A stretch of 64,000 nucleotides of DNA from an uncultured Eubacteriales bacterium (GCA_900546845.1 UREK01000006.1:16197-80196), one strand, 5' to 3'; counted from the first letter of the stretch, positions 32,155 to 41,147 are shown. The notes: generated by a model not told the origin, from the letters alone. Numbers and translations are program-made.

Positions 32155-33918
32155 ATGTATGATATTATAATTAAAAACGGCACCATTATTGATGGTACCG
32201 GAGGGGCCAGCTACACTGCAGACGTAGGCGTAAAGGGGATGCGCATTGTTTGTATTGGCAACTTGCAGGATGCTGAGGCTGGGCGCATAATCGACGCCAA
32301 AGGCAAGTTTATTACCCCTGGCTTCATTGATATGCATTCTCATGCTGATACGGTAATACTTGGCTTCAGCAAGATGGAAAGTATGCTCCGGCAAGGCATA
32401 ACTACTTTTGTAGGCTGTCAGTGCGGCCATTCCATCGCACCGGTAGGCCACCTTTGGGAGGGAACTCAGGCCCTGTATGATATTCTTCAGAAACTCTGCG
32501 GCAAGTTAAACCCCGATTGGTATGATATGGATCACTATACCCGTACGGATGAAACTATCCCCTATATAGAGGAAGAGTGTGGGTTTACCCCTACATGGAA
32601 AACCATGGGCGACTTCCTTGACGAAATCGACCGCCATGGACTTTCCGGAAACATAATTACCCTTGCAGGTTATAATACGTTGAGGCTAAATAATTCTGAT
32701 CCTGACCATATACGCCCCCTTACTGAGGACGAACGGCAGACGCTTAAGGCACATATCCGCGAGTGCTTGGAGTCGGGCGCCTTCGGTATGTCTGCTGGCC
32801 TTGATTATAAACCCGGCTACTTTTGTACCACAGAGGAGCTCATCGATATGACATCGGAGCTAAAACCCTATGATGGTATATATTTCTCCCACTGGAGAAA
32901 GACCGGCCTTCGCAACGGCACGCCCAAGAAGCAGAAGAAAATCGACGGTATCCGTGAGGTAATGGAAATTGGCCTTGCCAATGACATTCAGGTTGAAATT
33001 TCTCACTTGTCCACGGGATTTGATATATTTCCTTCCAACGATGATTTTATGCAGACTGCTTCTGCGCAACGCACTCTGCAGGTCATCGACGAATATGTCG
33101 CCCGCGGTGCAAGGGCCAATTTCGATGTTATCCCAAATATTACCGGCGGCACTATGATAGCGCCTGCGCTGATGGCTATATTCCGTCCATGGTATATGTA
33201 TACAAACGGAGCGACGTTATTTTCCCATAATCTGCGTTACCCTGATTATCGCAAGAAGATTTCCGATGTTATACTTGCCGGGAAATATTATGCGCTTAAT
33301 CCTGTAATCAATCCGGATTGGGATGAATCCATGAGGATTATACAAAGTCGGGACTCCGGCCGCATAGGGTGCACCATCAAAGAATTGGCTGCGAAAGCCC
33401 ATAAGCCTAGCCTTGAGCTTGTCTTTGACCTGCTGGTAGAAGAGCCTGATATTTGCATATTCCAGGCGACCCATTCCATGAACCGATATGCTGTCAAGAC
33501 CTATCTCGAGCATCCATTGGCCTGCGTAGGTAATGATACATTCGTATTTGATTTGGAGTCCACCAGGCATTATGACCCTGAATTCCCGAATAAGAAACCT
33601 AACCCGAACACCTATTGCGGCTTCATAAAGTTTATTCAGGAGTTTGGCATGCCCCGTATAGAAGATACCATTCGCAAGATTACTGGTAAGCCGGCTGAGA
33701 TCCTTGGCCTTACTGACCGAGGTCTAATAAAGGAAGGCTACCGTGCAGATATGCTGGTGCTCGACATTGATAATATGAAGACCAACGAAAACTTGGTAGA
33801 ACCTCGAGTGTACCCCGAAGGCGTCCAGTATGTAGCGGTAAACGGTGTGCTTGTAATAGACGATGGTGTGCATACCGGAAAATTGCCCGGCGGCTCTATA
33901 CGCCGCTACAATAAATAA
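32155..33918 (+). CDS. N-acyl-D-amino-acid deacylase family amidohydrolase
   Basis: The 587-residue protein belongs to the D-aminoacylase branch of the amidohydrolase superfamily, which removes acyl groups from N-acyl-D-amino acids. The metal motif MHSHAD (about 60-65), the zinc cysteine region GCQCGHSIAP (about 88-97), YFSHWRKTG and VEISHLSTG with single histidines, and THSMNRYAV/GNDTFVFD near the C-terminus correspond to the known active-site segments. The C-terminal strand region VAVNGVLVIDDGVHTG is the usual composite-sandwich end. It is longer than typical 480-residue D-aminoacylases. GGAGG precedes the ATG by 9 nt. It closes the peptide operon and is followed by a hairpin. Confidence 0.87.
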   Translation: MYDIIIKNGTIIDGTGGASYTADVGVKGMRIVCIGNLQDAEAGRIIDAKGKFITPGFIDMHSHADTVILGFSKMESMLRQGITTFVGCQCGHSIAPVGHLWEGTQALYDILQKLCGKLNPDWYDMDHYTRTDETIPYIEEECGFTPTWKTMGDFLDEIDRHGLSGNIITLAGYNTLRLNNSDPDHIRPLTEDERQTLKAHIRECLESGAFGMSAGLDYKPGYFCTTEELIDMTSELKPYDGIYFSHWRKTGLRNGTPKKQKKIDGIREVMEIGLANDIQVEISHLSTGFDIFPSNDDFMQTASAQRTLQVIDEYVARGARANFDVIPNITGGTMIAPALMAIFRPWYMYTNGATLFSHNLRYPDYRKKISDVILAGKYYALNPVINPDWDESMRIIQSRDSGRIGCTIKELAAKAHKPSLELVFDLLVEEPDICIFQATHSMNRYAVKTYLEHPLACVGNDTFVFDLESTRHYDPEFPNKKPNPNTYCGFIKFIQEFGMPRIEDTIRKITGKPAEILGLTDRGLIKEGYRADMLVLDIDNMKTNENLVEPRVYPEGVQYVAVNGVLVIDDGVHTGKLPGGSIRRYNK

Positions 33919-33960
33919 AAAGTAGCTCATTTGCAAGTGTTTTAGATGAACTTTGAACAA

Positions 33961-33996
33961 AAAGCGGATACGGCTGTTTCGGGCTGTATCCGCTTT
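33961..33996 (+). terminator. Terminator of the peptide-uptake operon
   Basis: AAAGCGGATAC (33961-33971) pairs with GTATCCGCTTT (33986-33996), 11 bp with a 14-nt loop. The T run is only three bases. Confidence 0.6.
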
Positions 33997-34036
33997 AAAC
34001 AGCAATAACTTAAAAAAATAATTCATCCTTTTTTAA

Positions 34037-34065
34037 TTGCCGGGAAGCGCAGCATAGGGTACAAT
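34037..34065 (+). promoter_or_regulatory. galE promoter
   Basis: TTGCCG (34037-34042) and TACAAT (34060-34065) are 17 bp apart. Base composition changes back to GC-rich just after this point. Confidence 0.5.
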
Positions 34066-34139
34066 CAACTGAGATAAACTGTAACGATAAAAATGGGAAC
34101 AGATACCATAAATTTGATTGTATTTCGGGAGGATTGAGC

Positions 34140-35132
34140 ATGAAAATACTCGTTTTGGGCGGCGCGGGCTATATCGGTTCGCATGCCGTTTACGCGCTGC
34201 TCGGCCAAGGTTACGACGTGGCGGTTGTGGATAACCTGCAAACGGGCCACCGGGCGGCAGTGCACCCGGAGGCGCGCTTCCATGATGGCGACGTGCGGGA
34301 TCGGGTTTTCCTCGGCGGAGTGCTCCAACGCGAAGCGCCGGACGCGGTGATCCATTTCGCCGCGAATTCGCTCGTGGGGGAGAGCATGCAGATCCCCATG
34401 AAGTATTACGACAACAACGTCGGCGGCACCTGCACGCTGCTTGCCGCCATGGCGGAGGAGGGCGTGCGGAGGGTCGTGTTTTCCTCCACGGCGGCCGTAT
34501 ACGGCGAGCCGGAGCGCATCCCCATCCGGGAGAGCGACCGCACTGCTCCCACAAACCCATATGGTGAGACGAAGTTTGCGATGGAGCGGATGTTCCACTG
34601 GGCGGAGGCGGCGCATGGCATTAAATATGCTTCCCTGCGCTATTTCAACGCCTGCGGTGCACACGAAAGCGGCTGCATCGGGGAAGCGCACATGCCGGAA
34701 ACGCATCTTATCCCGCTCGTTCTGCAGGTGCCGAACGGGCAGCGCCCGGCGGTGAGCGTGTTCGGGACGGATTATGAAACGCGGGACGGTACCTGCGTGC
34801 GGGATTATATCCACGTGACGGACTTGGCAGAAGCGCATATCCTTGCGGTGAAATACCTTGCCGCGGGCGGGGAGAGCGGCGCGTTCAACCTCGGCAACGG
34901 CGTTGGCTTCACCGTCCGGGAGATCATCCGTGCGGCGGAGCGCGTAACCGGCAAGGCGATCCCGACCGTGAACGCGGCACGCCGCGCGGGCGACCCCGCG
35001 CAGCTTGTGGCCTCCGGCGACCGGGCGCGCGAAGTGCTTGGCTGGGAGCCGCGGTTCACGGAGGTGGAGGAGATCATCGCTTCCGCGTGGCGCTGGCACA
35101 GCACCCATCCGGACGGCTTTGGGGACCGGTAA
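34140..35132 (+). CDS. galE: UDP-glucose 4-epimerase
   Basis: The 330-residue short-chain dehydrogenase-type enzyme interconverts UDP-glucose and UDP-galactose using bound NAD. GGAGYIG (residues 8-14) binds NAD, the SSTAAVYG segment holds the catalytic Ser/Thr (about 116-117), and Y141-x-x-x-K145 (YGETK) is the catalytic pair. The C-terminal LGNGVGFTVREI and RAREVLGWEP match GalE. ATG 34140 follows GGGAGG by 7 nt; TTG 34134 is too close to the site. It supplies UDP-galactose for wall or exopolysaccharide synthesis or allows galactose use. It stands alone. Confidence 0.95.
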   Translation: MKILVLGGAGYIGSHAVYALLGQGYDVAVVDNLQTGHRAAVHPEARFHDGDVRDRVFLGGVLQREAPDAVIHFAANSLVGESMQIPMKYYDNNVGGTCTLLAAMAEEGVRRVVFSSTAAVYGEPERIPIRESDRTAPTNPYGETKFAMERMFHWAEAAHGIKYASLRYFNACGAHESGCIGEAHMPETHLIPLVLQVPNGQRPAVSVFGTDYETRDGTCVRDYIHVTDLAEAHILAVKYLAAGGESGAFNLGNGVGFTVREIIRAAERVTGKAIPTVNAARRAGDPAQLVASGDRAREVLGWEPRFTEVEEIIASAWRWHSTHPDGFGDR

Positions 35133-35164
35133 CGCAAACGCTCCATAAAACCCTTGTGAAAGAA

Positions 35165-35207
35165 ATGCCGCACAACGCTTGCGCAAGCGCCGTGCGGCAT
35201 CTATAAT
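35165..35207 (+). promoter_or_regulatory. Promoter embedded in an inverted repeat, before the UgpC-type gene
   Basis: ATGCCGCAC (35165-35173) pairs with GTGCGGCAT (35192-35200), and CGCTT pairs with AAGCG inside. TTGCGC (35179-35184) lies at the tip and TATAAT (35202-35207) starts 1 nt after the right arm, with a 17-bp spacer. This is the same design as the secG promoter. Confidence 0.6.
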
Positions 35208-35424
35208 AGAAGCGATAATGTGGAGCAGTTTGGGAGCGATCCCATCAATAAACCACGGCTGCCGCGCACTCCACAGCATGCGGGGCGGTACGAATGAAAA
35301 GGAGGCATTTTACAGCCGCGCGGCTCGCGGTGCGGCAGTGTGGAGACCTGCCGTAATGCATGGCGCAGCCAGCCTGCGCGTGCGAGGCGAACGGAGCGGT
35401 GGCTCCGCCGCCAGAGCTGGGGAC
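35208..35424 (+). other. Long leader of the UgpC-type gene with a displaced ribosome site
   Basis: The predicted transcript has a leader of about 210 nt. AAAAGGAGG (35297-35305) is followed by no start codon for the ATPase but lies in a short frame ATG 35294 to TAA 35354 of 20 codons. The next stretch holds several small inverted repeats (AGCCGCGCGGCT at 35313-35324; GCGGCAG/CTGCCG). The ATPase start at 35425 has only a weak GGGG site. The leader could be regulatory or could reflect an insertion between ribosome site and start codon. Confidence 0.4.
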
Positions 35425-36543
35425 ATGGCAAAGGTAACGCTCAAGAACATCAAGAAGGTCTACGACAAGAACGTGGTCGCGGTGCAGGACTTCAACCTGG
35501 AAATCGCGGACAAGGAATTCATCGTGCTCGTCGGCCCGTCGGGCTGCGGGAAATCCACGACGCTGCGCATGGTGGCGGGCCTGGAGGAGATCAGCGGGGG
35601 CGAGCTCTACATCGGCGACCGCCTCGTGAACGACGTTCCGCCTAAGGACCGCGACATTGCGATGGTATTCCAGAATTACGCGCTGTATCCGCACATGACG
35701 GTCTATGAAAACATGGCCTTCGCGCTCAAGCTGCGCAAGGAGAAGAAGGAGGTCATTGACCGGAAGGTGCGCGAGGCGGCGGAGATCCTGGACATCACCC
35801 AGTATCTGGACCGCAAGCCCAAGGCGCTTTCCGGCGGCCAGCGCCAGCGTGTTGCCATCGGCCGGGCAATCGTGCGCGACCCGCAGGTATTCCTGATGGA
35901 CGAGCCGCTCTCCAACCTTGACGCAAAGCTCAGGAACCAGATGCGCGCAGAGATCATCAAGCTGCGCCAGCGCATCGACACCACGTTTATTTACGTTACC
36001 CATGACCAGACTGAAGCCATGACGCTGGGCGACCGCATCGTCATCATGAAGGACGGCTTCATCCAGCAGATCGGCACGCCGCAGGAGGTGTTCAACCATC
36101 CTTCAAACCTCTTCGTGGCGGGCTTTATTGGCTCCCCGCAAATGAATCTCTTTGAAGCAAAGCTCGAAAAAGATGCGGACGGCTATTTCGTCTCCCTCGG
36201 CTCTGCGCGCGTACATCTGCCGGAGGAGAAGCAGCAGGCGCTGCGCGCAAAGGGCGCGCAGCCGCAGCCGATCACCCTCGGCATCCGCCCGGAGCATGTG
36301 ATGCTCTGCGCGGACGATGCCGCAGCGCACATTTCCGCCACGGTGGATGTTTCCGAGATGATGGGAAGCTCCGTACACCTGCACGTGAACGCGGACGGCA
36401 AGGACGTCGTCGTCATCATCCCGACGCTCGACCTTCAGGGTATGCCGCAGCAGGATTTCAGCTACGGCGCAAAGGTGAACTTCACCTTCGGCGGCAACGT
36501 CATCCATATGTTTGATCCGGAAACCGGGATGAACCTCATTTGA
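35425..36543 (+). CDS. ugpC: Sugar ABC transporter ATPase, UgpC/MsmK type
   Basis: The 372-residue ATPase contains the ABC domain (about residues 1-235: Walker A GPSGCGKST at 38-46, Q loop MVFQNYALYPHMTVYEN, signature LSGGQRQR at about 136-143, Walker B VFLMDEPLSNLD) and C-terminal TOBE/OB domains (about 240-370) typical of MalK/UgpC/MsmK. Such proteins energise carbohydrate or glycerol-phosphate importers, often several different ones. No permease or binding protein is adjacent, so it is probably a shared ATPase. The start MAKVTLKNIKKVYDKN is the family start although its ribosome site is weak. Confidence 0.92.
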   Translation: MAKVTLKNIKKVYDKNVVAVQDFNLEIADKEFIVLVGPSGCGKSTTLRMVAGLEEISGGELYIGDRLVNDVPPKDRDIAMVFQNYALYPHMTVYENMAFALKLRKEKKEVIDRKVREAAEILDITQYLDRKPKALSGGQRQRVAIGRAIVRDPQVFLMDEPLSNLDAKLRNQMRAEIIKLRQRIDTTFIYVTHDQTEAMTLGDRIVIMKDGFIQQIGTPQEVFNHPSNLFVAGFIGSPQMNLFEAKLEKDADGYFVSLGSARVHLPEEKQQALRAKGAQPQPITLGIRPEHVMLCADDAAAHISATVDVSEMMGSSVHLHVNADGKDVVVIIPTLDLQGMPQQDFSYGAKVNFTFGGNVIHMFDPETGMNLI

Positions 36544-36560
36544 ACCGAAAAACAACCGGA

Positions 36561-36591
36561 GCGGGCCGCTGTGAAAACACGGCCCGCTTTT
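36561..36591 (+). terminator. Terminator of the UgpC-type gene
   Basis: GCGGGCC (36561-36567) pairs with GGCCCGC (36581-36587), with an inner GTG/CAC pair, and TTTT follows. Confidence 0.8.
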
Positions 36592-36733
36592 CCGATGGAC
36601 CCGGAGACCTTATCCCTGTTCACAATGGCGCCGATTTGTTTCACATTTTCCCCGGAAGAATCCTTTTTTTCTTCGCAAGTGGACAGTATAATAAAAGAAA
36701 TCAACACGGAAGAGATTTGGCTGGAGGATACAA

Positions 36734-38569
36734 ATGGGCAATATGAAAGAACACAAGCCGTCAAAAAAGCCGCTGGTGTATTATTGCATCATGGTAACGG
36801 TGATCATGCTGCTGCTCAACGCGCTCGTGTTCCCCGCGCTGATGGAGGCGCAGGTGATCGAGGTGGGGTACAGCGAGTTCCTGCAAATGGTGGACGACGG
36901 CAAGGTAAAGCAGGTCGCGCGGGATGAGGTGGAGCGCCTCATCACGTTCCTTGCGGTGGACGAGAACGGGCGCGAGCGCGTTTACAAAACTGGCATCTGG
37001 CCTGATGAGGGATTGCGGGAACGGCTGGAAAACGCGGATGTTGAATTTGCCGCGGCGATCCCAACGCAGAGCTCCCCGCTGCTGACCTTCCTGCTCACAT
37101 GGATCTTGCCAATCCTGATCTTCGCCGCGCTGGGCCAGTTCATGATGCGCAGGCTGCAAAACGGCGGCATCGGCCCCAATGCGATGAGCTTTGGCAAGGC
37201 GAACGCAAAGATCTACGTGGAAGCGCAGACAGGCAAGACGTTTGCGGACGTTGCGGGTGAGGACGAAGCGAAGGAAGCGCTTACGGAGATCGTTGACTTC
37301 CTGCACAACCCAGGCAAATACGCGAAGATCGGCGCCCGGCTCCCAAAGGGCGCGCTGCTTGTGGGCCCTCCGGGCACTGGCAAAACGCTCCTCGCCAAGG
37401 CTGTCGCAGGCGAGGCGCAGGTGCCGTTCTTCTCCATCTCCGGCTCGGAGTTCGTGGAGATGTTCGTAGGTATGGGCGCAGCCAAGGTGCGCGATTTGTT
37501 CAAGCAGGCAAACGAGAAGGCGCCCTGCATCGTGTTCATTGACGAGATCGACACCATCGGCAAGAAACGCGAGGGCGGCCTTGGCGGCAACGACGAGCGC
37601 GAGCAGACGCTCAACCAGCTTTTGACCGAGATGGATGGCTTTGACGGCAAGAACGGCGTGGTCATCCTGGCGGCGACGAACCGCCCGGATTCACTCGACC
37701 CGGCGCTGCTTCGCCCTGGCCGGTTCGACCGGCGCATCCCTGTGGAACTGCCGGATCTCGCCGGCCGCGAGGCGATCCTCCGGGTACATGCGAAGGCTGT
37801 GCATCTGGCCCCAGACATCGACTTTAACGCGATCGCACGGGCGACGAGCGGCGCTTCCGGTGCGGAACTTGCAAACATCGTCAACGAAGCGGCGCTGCGC
37901 GCGGTTCGCATGGGGCGCGACTTGGTGGAGCAGGCGGATCTTGAGGAAAGCGTGGAGGTGGTCATTGCCGGCTATCAGCGCAAGAGCGCCGTGATCTCCG
38001 AGCGGGAAAAGAAGATCGTCGCCTACCATGAAGTCGGCCACGCGCTTGTCGCCGCGAAGCAGAGCGATTCCGCACCCGTGCATAAGATCACGATCGTGCC
38101 GCGTACCTCTGGCGCGCTGGGCTATACGATGCAGGTTGAGGAAGGCGAGCGCTTCCTCATGAGCCGGGAGGAAGCGTTTAACAAACTTGCGACGCTCACA
38201 GGCGGCCGCACGGCGGAGGAGCTGATCTTTGCGAGCGCAACGACCGGCGCTTCCAATGACATCGAGCAGGCGACGCGCCTTGCCCGCGCAATGGTCACAC
38301 GCTACGGCATGAGCGAACGCTTCGGCATGGTGGCGCTGGAGACCGTCGAAAACGCATACCTGGGCGGGGACACCTCGCTCGCGTGCTCGCAGGAGACGGC
38401 GGCGCTTGTGGATCATGAGGTCGTTGAAATGGTGAAGGACGCCCAGGAGAAGGCGCGCAGGATCCTTTCGGAAAACATCGGCGCGCTGCACCGGCTTTCC
38501 GATTACCTGCTGGAAAAGGAGACGATCACCGGCGACGAGTTCATGCAGCTTTTGAACGAACAGGCATAA
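36734..38569 (+). CDS. ftsH: ATP-dependent zinc metalloprotease FtsH
   Basis: The 611-residue membrane-bound AAA protease has two membrane helices (about residues 15-35 and 113-135) flanking a small external domain, then the AAA module (Walker A GPPGTGKT at about 211-218, Walker B IVFIDEIDTIG, second region of homology ATNRPDSLDPALLRPGRFDRR) and the M41 peptidase domain with the zinc motif HEVGH (about 432-436). It degrades misfolded and regulatory membrane or cytosolic proteins. GGAGG lies 8 nt upstream of ATG 36734. A TATAAT (36687-36692) is present but the -35 is poor. Its C-terminus is short, as in Clostridia. Confidence 0.97.
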   Translation: MGNMKEHKPSKKPLVYYCIMVTVIMLLLNALVFPALMEAQVIEVGYSEFLQMVDDGKVKQVARDEVERLITFLAVDENGRERVYKTGIWPDEGLRERLENADVEFAAAIPTQSSPLLTFLLTWILPILIFAALGQFMMRRLQNGGIGPNAMSFGKANAKIYVEAQTGKTFADVAGEDEAKEALTEIVDFLHNPGKYAKIGARLPKGALLVGPPGTGKTLLAKAVAGEAQVPFFSISGSEFVEMFVGMGAAKVRDLFKQANEKAPCIVFIDEIDTIGKKREGGLGGNDEREQTLNQLLTEMDGFDGKNGVVILAATNRPDSLDPALLRPGRFDRRIPVELPDLAGREAILRVHAKAVHLAPDIDFNAIARATSGASGAELANIVNEAALRAVRMGRDLVEQADLEESVEVVIAGYQRKSAVISEREKKIVAYHEVGHALVAAKQSDSAPVHKITIVPRTSGALGYTMQVEEGERFLMSREEAFNKLATLTGGRTAEELIFASATTGASNDIEQATRLARAMVTRYGMSERFGMVALETVENAYLGGDTSLACSQETAALVDHEVVEMVKDAQEKARRILSENIGALHRLSDYLLEKETITGDEFMQLLNEQA

Positions 38570-38580
38570 GGCCGAAAACC

Positions 38581-38612
38581 AAAAGAGCGGGAGCGCCCCT
38601 GCGCGGGCGCTC
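38581..38612 (-). terminator. Terminator between ftsH and the LCP gene
   Basis: GAGCGCCC (38591-38598) pairs with GGGCGCTC (38605-38612). On the minus strand the stem is followed after a few bases by TTTT, so it mainly serves the LCP gene, though the stem may act both ways. Confidence 0.65.
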
Positions 38613-38625
38613 TCCTGCGATCCTG

Positions 38626-40080
38626 TTACCCGATGTGAATGCCGCTGCCGGAACCGCTGGATGGCATGGCGCTGTCATCCTCTTCTTCATGCGTGACGGC
38701 ATCCGCCGCGCCGGAGGGGATCGGCCCTATGCCGCCGAGGTTTGCCCAGATGGAATTCGCCAGCGCGCGTACCGGCGGGGTATAGAGGTCAAGGAGGCCC
38801 TTGCTCTCCTTACGCAGCGCGGTCTTGAGGTGGGGCATTGCGCTTTGCAGGGCGCTGCGCTCGGCGGAGGAAATGCTGCTCTTATAATTTGCCAGCAGGT
38901 ATTGCGCGTCGGCATAAGCGCGGTTGCCCGCGGCAAGTTCCGATGCGACCGCAAGGCGGTTTGTTTCCACATAAAGCCTCAGCGCTTCCGCGTCTGCGTT
39001 CGGGTCCACGATGACTTCTGCGCCGAACACCTCCTCAATCAATTTCTGGAGCTCCAGCGTGTGCAGGCACCAGCAATCCCGCGCGTATAGGCTCATATAT
39101 TCTCCAGGCGCCATATGGCGCTCCAAATTCTCGGAATCCATGCGCACCGCGACAAGCGCAAGGGAACAAATCTGCTCAAAGCTCAGGTTCGTTTCGATGT
39201 TGTTCTGCACGGCGGTGTAGATCTTCGGGATGTTTGCGATCTGCCCCGTGCGCTTCATCTGGTTGAATATGGCGAGGAGCATGCGCTGCTGGCGGTCTGC
39301 ACGCGCCACGTCGGAGCTGCCTTTACGCTGGCGGCAGTAATCCAGCACGGCCTGGCCGTCCAGATGCTGCAAGCCCGGGTGGAGCATGCGCCCGTTCATC
39401 GTGACTTCGATGTCCACGTCGTATTCTACGCCGCCCATCGCATCGACCACTTCCTTCACGGCGTTCATATCTACGCTCACATAATATTGGATCGGAATCC
39501 CGCCGAAAAGCGCGCTCACGGTATTCATCGCGCTTTGGTAACCGCCGTGCTTGAGGCCGCCGCCCAGCGAAAACGCACTGTTTACCTTCCCGTAAGGGTC
39601 GAGCGGTTCGATCAGCTCGCCCGCATTGTTGTAAAGCAGAACATAGCTGTCGCGCGGGATAGAGATCATGCCCACGGAGTTCGTTTTGAAGTTGATTGTC
39701 ACGAGGATCATCGTATCCGTGCGGAACGAGCCGGAAGCCTCGCGCTCCTCGCTTTTGTCGATGCCGAACACCATGATGTTCACGCGGTTCTCCATAAAAC
39801 TCAAATCGGAAAGCGATTCAAGCGCCGCTTCCGACATGGGCGTCGGGGTTGGTTCCGGGGTGATGGCAGGGGTGGGCGCAGCCGTCGCCGCTGCGTCTGG
39901 CGTTTGCTCCGGCGCAGGCGCGGGCATTGCGGGTCCCGGCGCGGCGGTTGGGGTGCTTTCAAACAATGCGGCAGGGGAGCTGATCCGCAAATAAAAAATG
40001 CCGATGGCAGCAAGCGCGAGCAAAGCTGCCGCGGCGAGCACCAGCAGGATGATTTTTCCGGGTTTTCGTTGTTTAGACAT
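38626..40080 (-). CDS. LytR-CpsA-Psr (LCP) family protein
   Basis: The protein of about 484 residues has a basic N-terminus, one membrane helix (about 11-33), a Pro/Ala/Thr-rich linker (about 40-80) and an extracytoplasmic LCP domain (about 95-290). LCP hallmarks are NIMVFGIDKSEE, SFRTDTMILVTINFKTNSVGMISIPRDSYV with the phosphate-binding Arg/Asp residues, and YCRQRKGSSDVARADRQQRML. LCP enzymes transfer glycopolymers from lipid carriers to peptidoglycan. ATG 40080 is preceded by AAGAAGGTGG at 8 nt; the frame is open further upstream but that part is not family-like. The region after the LCP domain (about 330-484) has no recognised domain. Confidence 0.9.
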   Translation of the reverse strand: MSKQRKPGKIILLVLAAAALLALAAIGIFYLRISSPAALFESTPTAAPGPAMPAPAPEQTPDAAATAAPTPAITPEPTPTPMSEAALESLSDLSFMENRVNIMVFGIDKSEEREASGSFRTDTMILVTINFKTNSVGMISIPRDSYVLLYNNAGELIEPLDPYGKVNSAFSLGGGLKHGGYQSAMNTVSALFGGIPIQYYVSVDMNAVKEVVDAMGGVEYDVDIEVTMNGRMLHPGLQHLDGQAVLDYCRQRKGSSDVARADRQQRMLLAIFNQMKRTGQIANIPKIYTAVQNNIETNLSFEQICSLALVAVRMDSENLERHMAPGEYMSLYARDCWCLHTLELQKLIEEVFGAEVIVDPNADAEALRLYVETNRLAVASELAAGNRAYADAQYLLANYKSSISSAERSALQSAMPHLKTALRKESKGLLDLYTPPVRALANSIWANLGGIGPIPSGAADAVTHEEEDDSAMPSSGSGSGIHIG

Positions 40081-40255
40081 CTTTCGTACCACCTTCTTGA
40101 TGGCATTATACTCTGTTTCATGCGGCAGCACAAACCATATCGCGGGCGGAGAGCGTGAACAAAACATGAACAAAATAGTGGAACAAGCGCGGTGGTAAAG
40201 TTACGGCGAAATGACGGCAGAGTTGGCGGAATGCGCAGCAATTTGCACAAAACCG

Positions 40256-40284
40256 TTTTCAAGGGGCGGCATGCGTGTTATAAT
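40256..40284 (+). promoter_or_regulatory. Promoter of the GntR gene
   Basis: TTTTCA (40256-40261) and TATAAT (40279-40284) are 17 bp apart, about 40 nt before the start codon. Confidence 0.5.
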
Positions 40285-40324
40285 TTAAACAAAACACGGG
40301 CCTGCCGTGCGGAGGGAGAGGCAT

Positions 40325-40981
40325 ATGTCGAGGCAGTTTGACACGGCAACGATTAAGGAACTGGTATACCGGAGCCTCCGGCAGGCTTTGATCCAGCAGA
40401 GATACCAGCCGGGCGAATGGCTGCAGGAAAACGAAATCGCGGAACGCCTGGGCGTCAGCCGTTCCCCGGTGCGGGAGGCGCTGCATATGCTTGCGGGGGA
40501 CGGCCTGCTGGTCGAGATCCCGAAGCGCGGCGTTTATGTGCGGGAGCTTTCGGAGCGCGATGTGCGCGAAAATTTTTCGCTCCGGTGCCTGCTGGAGGTG
40601 GATGCAATTCATAGCTTGTGTGCGGATTGGGCAGAGCCCAACGCGGAGGAACTCCGGGCCTGCCTGCGCCGCGAGCGCGCGGCATATTCCGAAATGGGGG
40701 ATTCCTGGGGCGAGCAGGCGGGCGAAAGCCTACATACGCTCTTGCTGCGGCTTGCAGGGAACGCGACAGCCTGCCGGATCCACGGCAGCCTGCGCGCGCA
40801 GCTGATGCTCATCCGCATCAGCGCGATCATGAGCGAAGGGGACGCGGAGCGCTCCCATGCGGAGCACGCGGCGATCGTCGGGCATATTTTGGAGGGCCAG
40901 CCGGAGCGTGCGGCAGAGGCGGACCGCGCGCATCTGGATCGTACGCAGGAGCTTGTGCTGGCGCATACATGCAATGGATAG
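40325..40981 (+). CDS. GntR-family regulator (FadR/FCD subgroup)
   Basis: The 218-residue protein has a winged HTH (about residues 8-75; ENEIAERLGVSRSPVREALHMLAGDGLL) and an all-helical FCD-type C-terminal domain (about 85-210). FCD members bind small organic acids or amino acids, sometimes with a metal held by Asp and His residues. GGAGGGAGAGG lies just upstream of ATG 40325; the earlier GTG lacks a site. The next gene is asnA, 166 nt away on the same strand behind an AT-rich stretch, so asnA is a plausible but unproven target. Confidence 0.87.
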   Translation: MSRQFDTATIKELVYRSLRQALIQQRYQPGEWLQENEIAERLGVSRSPVREALHMLAGDGLLVEIPKRGVYVRELSERDVRENFSLRCLLEVDAIHSLCADWAEPNAEELRACLRRERAAYSEMGDSWGEQAGESLHTLLLRLAGNATACRIHGSLRAQLMLIRISAIMSEGDAERSHAEHAAIVGHILEGQPERAAEADRAHLDRTQELVLAHTCNG

Positions 40982-41147
40982 CGGCGCGAAAAGCCATGAT
41001 GCAAAGGTGGGGATACGCCATTTTATTTTGCCGTACGTATAGCATATTGCGCATTTCAAATATATAATATAAAATATATAAAATCTGCGGAAAGCTATGG
41101 ATTGCAGCATAGTCTGGGCGCAACAAAAGCGAAGGAGATTCCCACAC

